A DNA stretch of 64,000 nt from Eulemur rufifrons (lineage: Eukaryota; Chordata; Mammalia; Primates; Lemuridae): positions 170,481,001 to 170,545,000 of the forward strand of contig NC_090989.1 of NCBI RefSeq assembly GCF_041146395.1, given 5' to 3'. This document shows positions 26,072 to 36,720 of this stretch, one piece after another (within the stretch, counting starts at the first letter, position 1; each line of letters begins with the position of its first letter). The position numbers were made by a program, and so were the translations under genes. A model generated the notes under the pieces. It was not told where the DNA came from, did no database searches, and worked only from the letters and a program-made list of their open reading frames with translations.

Positions 26072-26227
26072 TATTAACCACATCCTCCGCCCACTTCTTT
26101 GCATTATATGTTACAATGCAGGGAAACTAACAGAAGCACTCTACCAGCCAGTAATTTTACAAAGAGTCTGGCAAGCCGGAGAGAAGCTCACCTTCCCAGC
26201 GTTGGGGGAGCAATACATCTGGATCTA

Positions 26228-26306
26228 CTCTCCAGCTCACATTTGGTTCTTTCCCCAGGCTCTAGAGCCTATTCTCTCCCTTTCCTTAGAGGCTCCTTTC
26301 CTGAAC
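26228..26306 (+). repeat. Copy B of the local 78-bp paralogous segment
   Basis: 'ctctccagctcacatttg', 'ttctttccccaggctct', 'agagcctattctctcc' and 'aggctcctttcc' match copy A. This copy lies in sequence that I cannot assign to any transposon and could be the source. Overlapping open frames here (127 codons on plus) have no recognisable protein features. Confidence 0.55.
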
Positions 26307-26934
26307 AGCCCCAAAGCTCTGGCTCATCTGCCTACCAAAGGCTCGCTAAAAACCCATATTACAAGCAATTCAAAGCATGAAATGAAAATTGATGCTTTCA
26401 ACTCCTGTAAAGATGAAAACGGGAAGCTGCCAGAACGCTGTGTTCCTTCATTTTCCACATCAGTTTTCAAGAATACAGATAGCAGCATGTCATGTGAGAT
26501 AAGAATGTGCAATAATGGTGATGCATTCCTCCCTAAACTTGACCCATTAAGGCAGAGCTTTTGCATTAAAAGGAAAGTCTGGTAAGGGCTGTATTAATAA
26601 CAAAAAAGAAAAAATGCAACCTTCAGAATTGACACTGACCAGAGTAAAGATGACAAACGACTCCCCCTATTTTAGTAAAAGGCACACTAAAACAATGAGT
26701 GGCTAAGCCCTTCAGTGTGAATCAAATCACATTGTTCAATCTGGCCAACACAGGTGAAAATCTCACCATTCTACTGGTGAAACGGGCAGTTCAAGTTCTC
26801 TCTCTACGCAGGTTCAACATCTATAAAATGAGATGATTAAGCAAAAATAAAATCTTAGAGTTCTTTTGCAATATTACTTTATATAGTTCTAGGACTTAGA
26901 AAAGTATAGGGTGCCATGTATTGCCATTCTTTAT

Positions 26935-27050
26935 TAAAATATTAATATAAGTTCTCTGAGGGCAAGAATTGTTTACCACTGTACCCTTGGTACCTTGCAG
27001 AGTACCTGGCATATACAATGTGCTCAATAAATTTCTGATGAACGATAGCA
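26935..27050 (+). mobile_element. L2 3' end fragment
   Basis: 'agttctctgagggcaagaat', 'agagtacctggcatatacaa' and 'tgctcaataaatttctgatg' match the L2 3' terminus. Confidence 0.75.
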
Positions 27051-27479
27051 GAGGCAGGATAAGTTTGCCTTTTTCCATCACTTGACTACCAGGTTCCGAA
27101 TCTAAGAAATATTTATACACCTAAATTGTGATTTCATGGGAGACCCAGGTAGGCACACAAAAATGAACTTAAATTTATATCCTAAATAGAAATATAAGAA
27201 CTGTTTGTTTGAGAAGAGAGCCATCTAGGCAGTTAAGAGTTTCTAATGATGCTCCACACGAGTTCAGAGCAGGGATGGGTCCGAGTGCACAGCTACAGTG
27301 TGCAGGGATGGCTTCCTGAAGTGCGTGGACATGAAGCTAAGCCTCAAATGGTTAAGATAAAAAATGATGGAGACAGGGATTCATTTCCTTAGGATGGGGC
27401 ACCGGAATAAGGTGCTTCTGGACTTTTACATATTGGCGAGATACTATTATACAAAAACAGGTCCAGACTTAAAGTTGCC

Positions 27480-28565
27480 ATTCTGAACCCCCACTTATAC
27501 CACCCCCAGGCTCATATATCCCACACTCTGCTGACCACCGCTTACATGTCCCTTGTGACCTTCTGGTCTACGTGATCACTCTTCGCAGGACTGTGCATGT
27601 CATCTTGGAATTCTCCTTCTCCTTTACATCTCTTATTCCATTACGAAGTCCTGGAAGTTCTTTTTCCTGCCTATTTCTTGGGTCTCTCCCCAACCTCCTC
27701 TGCCTGAACTTGGGCTTTCATTTAGGCTTCCTTGTTGGCCTCCCTGCATGACGTTCCTCCCCTCAATCAAGCATTGACAAACTTTCTCTGTAAAGAGCCA
27801 GACAGTAAATAGTTTAGGCTTTGGAGTCTCTACAGTCTAACTACTCAACCTCCCACTGCAGCACAAAAGCAGCCATACAAAATACATTAACAAATGACTG
27901 TGTTCTGATAAAACTTTATTTACAAAAACAGGCGGGGGCGGGGGGATAGCCAAATTTGGCCTGAGGACCATAGTTTGGTGATCCTTACCTTAGATGGTTG
28001 CCAGAGTGGTTTGGAAAAAAACACAAATAGGACCATGTTACTTTCTGCCTAAACTCTTCCAAGACTCCCACTGCCCTCAGGATAAGTTAGTTCCAGGCTC
28101 CTTGGCAGAACATATAAGCATCTCTGTGTGAGCGCCCTCTGCCTGTCCCTCACAACTTGTATGAGTACACATTAAACAATCAATGACTTGATGCTTCCCA
28201 GAAACACCAGCCTCTTATGCCTTGATTTGCACATGCTTGAGCCTCCTTCCAGCAATGTCTCCAGCTGTCCCTCTGCCAAACTCCTGCCTGGCCTTTAAAA
28301 TCCATCACCGGTGTTTTCTCTGCCATTAAACCTTCCCTGACCTGCATTCTAGACAAAGTCAGGCCAGTCTCTCTGTTCCCCCGACCACCTTTACATATTC
28401 TTCTTACAGCCCATGCAACGTGGAGTATCATTGGCCATATATGTGTCTCCCACTACCACCAACTCCACTGGACCTTCTGTGAGGGTAAAGCTGTGTTGTG
28501 TACATCATATTTTTGTGTCTTGAGGCTTTAGCATAACGTCTAGCTCACTGACATAGTTCAATCAT
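27480..28565 (+). mobile_element. L2 LINE, 3' part, split by an hAT element
   Basis: 'aagactcccactgccctcag', 'agcctccttccagcaatgtc', 'accttccctgacctgcattc', 'ttacagcccatgcaacg' and 'ggaccttctgtgagggtaaa' follow L2 order. The hAT element at 27770-27993 is inserted. The word 'gagcgccctctgcctg' at 28130-28145 looks partly like a CTCF core. Confidence 0.75.
27770..27993 (+). mobile_element. hAT-type DNA transposon, nonautonomous
   Basis: 'gacaaactttctctgtaaag', 'tttaggctttggagtctcta', 'aaaagcagccatacaaaata', 'aaactttatttacaaaaaca' and 'ggcctgaggaccatagtttg' are the familiar blocks of a common eutherian MER-type hAT element. I do not give the exact subfamily. It interrupts an L2. Confidence 0.75.
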
Positions 28566-28569
28566 GACA

Positions 28570-28925
28570 ACTTTGTTTAATTAGTAAAAAATCATAAAAA
28601 TTTCAACTTGGTGACCATTTGTGACCTTGTATAATTTTAAAGAAACCTAAACTTACTCAGAGCTCTTAATTATCTTGGTTGTGCCAACTACTTTAATTCA
28701 ACACTTGCTATTAAAACTTGTCCAAATGTCGGAATGAACTGTTCTTTCTGAGGATGATATAATTCAAAATTTCCCCTTTTAAAGGAGATGTACTTTAAAA
28801 CTGCTACTTAGCTGTCTCCCCATTAGTCTTTAATTAGCTGCTTGAACAATGCTGAATGTGTTACATTCTCTTGCAGAGAGCTCAGTCCTCAAGCAATTAG
28901 TTTGTCCTACCAAATATGACCTACA
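28570..28925. promoter_or_regulatory. Possible conserved non-coding element, homeodomain-motif rich
   Basis: This stretch matches no repeat I recognise and holds several TAAT-type sites: 'tgtttaattagt', 'ctttaattagctg', 'tcttaattatc', 'gcaattag'. It also has a SOX-like 'gaacaatg' and E-box 'cagctg'-like words. That composition is typical of developmental enhancers, but conservation cannot be seen from one sequence. Confidence 0.25.
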
Positions 28926-29055
28926 TCACTACTGTGCCCAGGGTAGGCAAATGTTCACGGAACAGGGCAAATTCCTACCTCTCCCAGAACGTGGACACAG
29001 CCTCTGAGGCCAGCGGACACATGAGCTCATGGTAAAGACTATAAAAAGTTCATGG

Positions 29056-29380
29056 CTCTTCACCTAGCAAACCAGAAAAACTTAAAAAGACTGATTATAT
29101 TTGGTTTTAGCAAAGATGAAGAGAAACAAATACTCTTGCACACATTGATAGGAATGTAAATTATACAATTCTTTTAGTAGAGTAATTTGGAAGTATTTCT
29201 AATTCTAACAGGTACACTTTCTTTAACTTGGTGATGCCACTTTCAGGAGTTTAACCCACAGAAAGATTCACAGTTGGGCACAAATTGTGCAAAGATGTTC
29301 CTTTCAGCATTGTTCTTAACATTCAAAAACTGGGAAATGATGGGCTAAATTATGGTACAGCAAAGTTCCCCATGAATGCC
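29056..29380 (+). mobile_element. Old L1M fragment
   Basis: Decayed ORF2 3' part: 'aaatactcttgcacacattg', 'gatgccactttcaggagttt', 'ggaaatgatgggctaaatta'. It is joined to an L2 on its right. Confidence 0.65.
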
Positions 29381-29384
29381 ACAC

Positions 29385-30715
<1,331 letters not shown>

Positions 30716-30784
30716 GAGGACTGAATCAGCCAGCCCTGCACATAGCAACCTAATAAATGTAGGTTCCAGTTATTGTTAGAAAGA

Positions 30785-31270
30785 ATGAAGCAGGCACACA
30801 TGTACTGACATGGAAAGTTGCCCAGATGTAATGGCAATAAGAAAAACCAAGCTCAACTAGTGAGCAAAGATAGTTATCACAACATTGTTAGTAATACTGG
30901 AAAAGGGAAAACAACCTAAAATCTCACCATCAGGGTGATGGTTAAATAAACAATACTACTCTCCCTCTATATTTTGGGGTACCAGGTAGTTGTTACCAAG
31001 AGTTAGGTAAGAATATTCGTATTATATTAAGATGTCCATTTCAGGTCCAAAAAAAGTGACTGAATATGACATACAGTGTCATATCATTTTCTTTGAATGA
31101 AAAAGCCATGTGTGATATATTAATGCAAAAAGGTTAGGAAGGAAACACACACACACACACATACACACACAGTTACTTCTGGGGAGGAGGACTTCAGGGA
31201 GAATGAGGGCTAGTGTGTAATTTTACGCCGTATTGGTCCACTGCACTTGAGTTTTTGTAAGCAATCAAGC
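30785..31270 (+). mobile_element. Old L1M 3' end with (CA)n
   Basis: 'gaaaacaacctaaaatctca', 'ggtgatggttaaataaacaa', 'catgtgtgatatattaatgc', an internal CA repeat at 31145-31171 and 'cttctggggaggaggacttc' match L1M 3' UTR structure. Confidence 0.7.
31145..31171. repeat. (CA)n microsatellite
   Basis: 'acacacacacacacacat' then 'acacacacag', inside an L1M 3' end. Confidence 0.85.
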
Positions 31271-31404
31271 CAACTTTTCTGTTTTGCCACCCACAGTAAC
31301 TTTTAGGAACAAACTTCTCACAGCTGAAAGATTTCATTTTGACTAATCATTTCTACCTTATTCCCTATTCCCTGATCTTATCAGGAATACATTAACATGG
31401 GTTC

Positions 31405-31510
31405 TGATACAAGCTCCAGGAGGGTAGCGGAATTTTGACTGTTTTGTTCATGGTGCGTCCCCAATGCCTGAAAAGTGCCTAGCACATAGCAGCCACTCAA
31501 ATATAAAAGA
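31405..31510 (+). mobile_element. L2 3' end fragment
   Basis: 'aagctccaggagggtagcgg', 'ccaatgcctgaaaagtgcct' and 'agcacatagcagccactcaa' match the L2 3' terminus. Confidence 0.7.
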
Positions 31511-34500
31511 AGTTATCCTCAATATGAGATCACCTCCAGGTAAAACTGTAAGTAGTGAATTAAAGGGTCCAAAAAGCTAGAAAGAAAAATAGCAAAGGCC
31601 TCCATAAACTGGAGTGTTGAATCTCATAAAAAGGAGTTAAACGTTTACAGGCTCTTTTGCTTTCCTTTTGGGTCTCTATAATCACATATTTTTAAAGCAA
31701 CTCTCTTTGGCATGGCTCCACAATTAATAAGAAAATTATGGCACTCACTGTCTTACAGACAAGTTACTTCATCCAGCTATTGTCAAACGTGTAGATTCCC
31801 ACTGATCTAATCTTTATCGCAGCAAAGAAATATGCCCAGTACGATCGTTCAGACCTAAGGCCTATTAAGAGTGTGAAGGGGAGCAGGGGAGAGGAGATTC
31901 TTTAATCAGGAGAGCAGCATCCACTTTTAAGATCAATTAAACAGTGAGCAGAACTCTAAATGCTTTTTTATTTCCAAGAGAACATAGGATAAACTATCTG
32001 GTTTGTGGAACAGAATATATATCATTAAATACAAGCAAACCTGTGTTTCCTTTTCTATTTGTAAAATGATTTTTCATGGAGTTGTACTGTTTGGCTTTGC
32101 TTTGGTAATAGCAATAGCACTGTAGGAAATAACTCAAACTTCCTAATGACTGGTCAAAGTTTTGATTCATCCATTCATTCAAGTATCTACTGAACATACA
32201 TTATGTGCTAAATTGTACTTAGAATTGGGATATAGAGAGAGAAATAGCAAAACCCTCCACAAATAAGAGTGTTAAGCATCATAGAATACTATTAAACGCA
32301 ATATGCTTTTTTGTGTCCTTTGAGGTCAGATAAACACAAACATTAAACTTTAAACATCTTTTCATTCAAAAACATTCGGCCTAGTGAGTCACTTTCAAGC
32401 TCAAGACCTCCCCTTTACTCCAATGCCTAAAATCTTCTTTCTCAAACATCTTAGTAAAAGTTTGCTAATATTTTACCCATTCTGTTTTTATTCTTGAATC
32501 TGACAGTTTATTGAAACTTTTAAGATGTCAACCTCTGTGGAAGAAGGAATAAAAATCTGCAACAGCAACTCAAGGACTGTATTACAAAACAAAACAAAAC
32601 CAGATATTTGGATGGCAGTCAGTCATCAATTCGTTAGAATCGCAAAGCAGATTTAGTGCCATTTTTATCAATATGGAACCACTTGTCCAATAGATTTACC
32701 AATGAAAAATTGGCACAGCACACTATTCAAAGGCACTATTTAGGCAAAATCTTTCTGACTGTGGGCATCCCAAATTAATCGAGTAGCTGTGATGGAGGCC
32801 AACAATAGCAGAAACTCGTCAACAAGACCTGGGAAGCAAGAGAAGGCAAGAGCTTTGCAGTTAGTGTTTATAACAATTCAAAAGCTTGAAAGTCTCATCA
32901 GCAGCCGATCTGCTGTCAGAGAGATCAGTAGAGTTACTGAATTAATGGCTGGCATTGTTGCCTTTTCTTCCCACCAGACATCTCAAAAAATGCTATGACA
33001 GTTTTTCTGGTGCCAGAGGGTGTCAGAATGACTGCAAGGGATGTGCTTACATTCAAATATTTGGGGTCTGATTATCAACACATGTTTCTTTAAAAGGCAG
33101 AAACAAACAAGCTGAGAAAATGGTGATTACCAAACCCACAGGATTTTCCCATGAAAATACAATTGCAAAAAAAAAAAAAAAAATTGGGGGTGTGTTTGAT
33201 GGGAGTAGGTCTTTTGATTTTGCTTTTTGTAGTAATATCATCTCTATATTTACTTTTAACTTCAGAAATCCTTTTACCTGTAGTTATAGGTGTCTCCCAA
33301 ATTCTATTCCTTACGAGTCTAATAAGTCAACATCAGAAAAATATATGGGTCTATATATTTAGTAGAATCATTAAATAGACACTGGTATCACATAGCCTGC
33401 TTTATATGAGAACACAGGGTCAAAGAGAAATTACAATTTAATTTTTCCATAACTGTTGTTAATTAATCATGGTGTTTAGCTCCTTTGTAAATATGGAGAT
33501 CTCATTCTCTCTTTCCTCTTTTTCCTCTTCTCTACCCCCATCCATATGCCAAGAGTGAATGCAAAACAAGGAGAGAAGAGAGGGTGTCTCAGGGCAAGCC
33601 TCTGCTAGATGCGCCTCAGTACTATCAGCTATAATCATTACTTCTAAGGTGCCACTGACTCAGGGGTACAGTTTCTGTTCTTATACATAAGAGTGTCAAA
33701 GGTCTACAATTGTTGATTACACAAGCAGTCCTAGATATCAAAAAATATACAGTGGCTTCAGGGGCTCCTTTCTGTTAATAAAGCCCACATAAAACTGTTA
33801 TCCCCAAGCTTTTAGAGAACATAGGCTCAACAGCTTGGTAGCTCCAGCCAGCATACCATGGGCCACATCACAAATTGCCTCTTCTGGCCAGTTAACTGGA
33901 GAGGCAGAGAGGTTCTAGTCTCCCCTGGGAGAGGTTCCATAACAAATCCAACTGCCCATGCTTCTGCTCAGCAGGACCAGCAGGTAAGCCTTAAGTCTAA
34001 AGGTAACAACAGACCGATTTAAGAGCTGTAATGAAGTGAAAAGAATAACAGAGCAATTCCACATCTCTCCAGCACAAACACAACAAATCCAAACACCAAA
34101 CCTCAAACATCTTGTTAAACACTGCCACAGAAATACAACTTAAAACATGCAGCCTAACAAAGAAACTATATAGGGAAGCAAACCTGTAACCTTCAGGATT
34201 TAACTCCATGGGTGAGATGAGGTAGGGTGGGGGTGAGGGGTTAGAAAGGAGTGTTCTCAGCAGGAATCCTTTCTCTTGGTCCCATCATCCCCTTTCCCAA
34301 AGCCAAGAGGAAAGGCACAGAATGAAGAGGCAGGGGCAGATTGCTTCGGTTTGCTCAGTTGAGAAATGGAGGAATCAAGTGTCTGTTGATACCATTAATC
34401 TGCTAAAGCTTTCAACAGCACTAAAATTCATTGGCAAGTGATGAGTTTTGCCTTGCTGACGAGCTACAGTGCAAGTTAAATCATGAAAAGAATCCAAGAG

Positions 34501-35449
34501 CATATCCAATTAATACGGGCTTCAAAGTTACCACAAGACACCAATTTTCAGAAAGTATTAGCCTTACGGATGGATAACAGACAAGCTTTTCTCAACTAAG
34601 AAATGAATTTATTTTCCCAGAACGCAAAAGACAGTATGTTATTCTGGGGGTTACCATGTGCATATGGTTGTTTTTTTGTTGTTTTTTTTTTTCAGTATAA
34701 GTCACAACACCCTCATGCAAAAGCCTCCAGTTTTATTGGAACCCCCAACAAATATGTCTGAACCTTTTGAAAACACTGAACACTCATTCAAGAAGAGTAG
34801 TAAAACAAACAACAAAACACAGCAAGGGTTATTTTGCCAGCACACACTCACAAGTAGTCTCCTAATTGATTCTCAGTCGACAGGGCCCCGAACACGATAA
34901 ACTTTGGGAAAGAGAAAAGGGCACAACATACCTAATCCTTACAAATAAGCTATGCATACCCTCAAATAATTTAGTTCAGACACAAATCCACTCCCTTTGT
35001 GTGTGAGGCAAAGTCTATGTACCAACACTGTGGACAAGACAGCTTCCTTGTACACTCCACTGCCCCCTGGTACCCAGGTCAGCTAGACTTAGGACTTGGG
35101 AAGAGGAAGGAAGGGATAGCCCTCCTGACTTTAAAAAAAAAAAAAAAAAAAAAAATACCCCAGCCTTCCTGGCGTGGCCCATTCACTTACAAGAACGAGA
35201 CAGGGAGAACAGCCTTTCAGCTCCCAAGCACTCAGCAAGCCAGACTCTGGAATGGCTATTTTCTGATGCCCAGCAGACATGCATCTCTTACCTAGATAAG
35301 ACAGTGCTCTGACATACACATGTTAATTTCCAAGAAGCAAACTTAAAAAGCCTTCTGCATGTACATTCTTCCTTTTAAAAATAGGGAAAGGGAGAGAAGG
35401 GAACCGCAGTTCTTTCCTTCCTTATTTTCCGGGGAGCTTGCAAAGCCCT
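31511..35449. other. Intronic unique sequence left of the CpG island
   Basis: Almost free of recognised transposons for about 4 kb except a small L2 at 32160-32245 and poly-A runs at 33166-33183 and 35132-35155. Low transposon density next to the CpG island is compatible with regulatory constraint. A segment at 32480-33030 has mixed composition and open frame 32789-32998, without recognisable protein features. Confidence 0.45.
32160..32245 (-). mobile_element. L2 fragment, minus strand
   Basis: 'atccattcattcaagtatct' and 'acattatgtgctaaattgta' match the reverse of the L2 3' end. Confidence 0.55.
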
Positions 35450-35529
35450 CCAAAGTGCAAAGGCATTTGCCCACCGCGCCGAGGGAGCAGCAGCTCTCCC
35501 TCTCCCCCGTCCTCCCCCGCCCGGGCGCC

Positions 35530-35880
35530 GGAACAATGCAGCAACATACATTTACCAACACCTGCTGGAGCCTATTAATATGCACGGGGACGTATTGATT
35601 TTTTTTTCCCCTCCCTTCCCCTGCCCTCCACACTGAGCAGGCTTTCATCTCCTCCTTTACCATCCATCAGGAACTCATTTCGCCGGCCCCCTCCCCCTCC
35701 CACCCTCAGTCCCCATTCAGCCGAGCCCCTCGCTCGGAAAGCCCAGGCTGACGAGCACACTTTGGAATGCACTTCATTAAAATTTAGCTGCCCGGTTCCA
35801 ACCTGCAATGCGGAGGAGGCAATACAAAGCGCGCGCCACACTTCCTCCAGCATCCCCTTCAAAAGCCCCATTGTTCGCCA
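35530..35880. promoter_or_regulatory. Cluster of SOX, POU, E-box and TEAD-like sites
   Basis: In order: 'gaacaatgcag' near 35531 (SOX-type AACAATG); 'cacctgctgg' near 35560 (E-box); 'attaatatgcac' at 35574-35585 (POU/octamer-like, reverse GTGCATATTAAT); 'ttggaatgcac' near 35762 (TEAD GGAATG); and 'cattgttcgcc' near 35869 (reverse SOX, GAACAATG). Co-occurrence of SOX and POU sites is typical of neural and stem-cell enhancers. The sites are seen; the function is inferred. Confidence 0.35.
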
Positions 35881-36495
35881 GGCATCTGCTCCAGAGCCCG
35901 GCCTCTCCCTACCCACTGACCCCTGATTTCTTTCTCCCCCCTCCCTCTTCCACCCAGCCGGGCCAAACGGGCCTGCCCGGTGAATTAAAACGCAGCCGCA
36001 GCCATCTGGCCCTCCCAAGCTGGCCCGGTTTCTCCCCGCCCCTCCTCCCTGGTCCACACACCACGCACGGCATCTTCACCTCCATGGATGTTCCCACAAC
36101 CTAAGCGCAAACCTCCGGTGGCAGGGCGCCTCTGCCGCCGCCAGCCTGTCCCCAGGCTTCCTCCGGCGGCCGAGCGTTCGAATCCAGAGGTGGGCAGCGG
36201 GCAGCGGGGGTTGGCGAGGGGAGATCATAGACCACTTGTACTTGCCTGCAAAACCCCTGCCCAGTCGCCAAGATTAATCCTTCCCTTTGTGAGCCTGAAA
36301 GAGCCTCCCACCACGCTGGTCCTCGGCTCTGCGGCGGCTGTACAGAGAGGCGGGGGTGGGGGGTGGGATCCGAACCCCTTCTTTGGAGAGCTGGGGGCGC
36401 CTCGGCCACCTGACCACGAGCGGTTTTGCGAGGGAAGGGGCGCTGGCAGCAGGAGCAGCTGATGGTGCGAGAAGGGAGAGAAGATGCCCAAGATT

Positions 36496-36507
36496 GCGCC
36501 TTTTATA
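36496..36507 (-). promoter_or_regulatory. TATA box on the minus strand
   Basis: The minus strand reads TATAAAAGGCGC, a near-perfect TATAAAAG core followed by a GC-rich flank as in strong RNA polymerase II core promoters. A start site would be expected roughly 30 bp downstream, near 36470-36480, where the minus strand is a pyrimidine tract 'cttctctcccttctcgc'. Being inside a CpG-rich block makes it more credible than a random AT-rich match. Confidence 0.5.
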
Positions 36508-36652
36508 TTACTGGCGACATTTCTAACACATGACAACAATTTCCATCTGTATTTAAGCCGGGAGTGTGAAAAAAGAGCATTACATCACTGAGCCTGGGCT
36601 CCTAGAGGCTGCCGGATATCTAGGCCGGGGGGATTAGGGCCGCACCTGCGGA

Positions 36653-36663
36653 GGGGGCGGGAC
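36653..36663. promoter_or_regulatory. GC box (Sp/KLF-type)
   Basis: GGGGGCGGGAC lies about 150 bp upstream of the minus-strand TATA box. This is the consensus for SP1/KLF factors and a usual companion of CpG-island promoters. Single sites of this length occur by chance in GC-rich DNA. Confidence 0.4.
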
Positions 36664-36720
36664 CGAGCAAGCCTCTCCCAGCTGGGCGTGTCAAGGCCCC
36701 ATCACCCGCACGGCCCTGGG

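Larger units (their letters stand above)
35450..36720. promoter_or_regulatory. Intronic CpG island, candidate internal promoter or enhancer
   Basis: The base composition changes abruptly to GC-rich with many CpGs. I counted about 37 CpGs by hand between 35881 and 36480, while most of the window has almost none. No transposon is recognisable inside. It contains a minus-strand TATA box, a GC box, SOX-, POU- and TEAD-like sites, and pyrimidine-rich tracts. Open frames here (for example 36057 down to 35575) are low-complexity and are read as chance frames of GC-rich DNA. Its position inside a MAGI1 intron, with a promoter-like signal in the same direction as MAGI1, suggests an alternative promoter. 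A promoter-like enhancer or the start of an unannotated noncoding RNA are alternatives. Confidence 0.6.

Noticed and set aside
26202..26585. 127-codon plus-strand frame overlapping the 78-bp shared segment
   Set aside because: The translation has no protein-like signature and the opposite strand is also open; not a recognisable processed pseudogene.
28130..28145. 'gagcgccctctgcctg' as a CTCF site
   Set aside because: Only the left half of the core fits, and it lies in an L2 fragment.
32789..32998. 69-codon plus-strand frame in unique sequence
   Set aside because: Looks superficially protein-like but is short, has no homologue that I recognise and no supporting splice sites.
35181..35195. 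'ctt|gtaagtg' donor-like word on the minus strand downstream of the CpG island
   Set aside because: A single isolated donor with no matching exon; donors of this strength occur by chance.
35575..36057. 160-codon open frame on the minus strand in the CpG island
   Set aside because: Gly/Arg-rich low-complexity translation with overlapping frames on the other strand; GC-rich DNA has few stops. No domain or splice structure.
36225..36539. 104-codon minus-strand frame as first coding exon of the internal promoter
   Set aside because: Its start lies upstream of the TATA box, so a transcript from that promoter would not include it.
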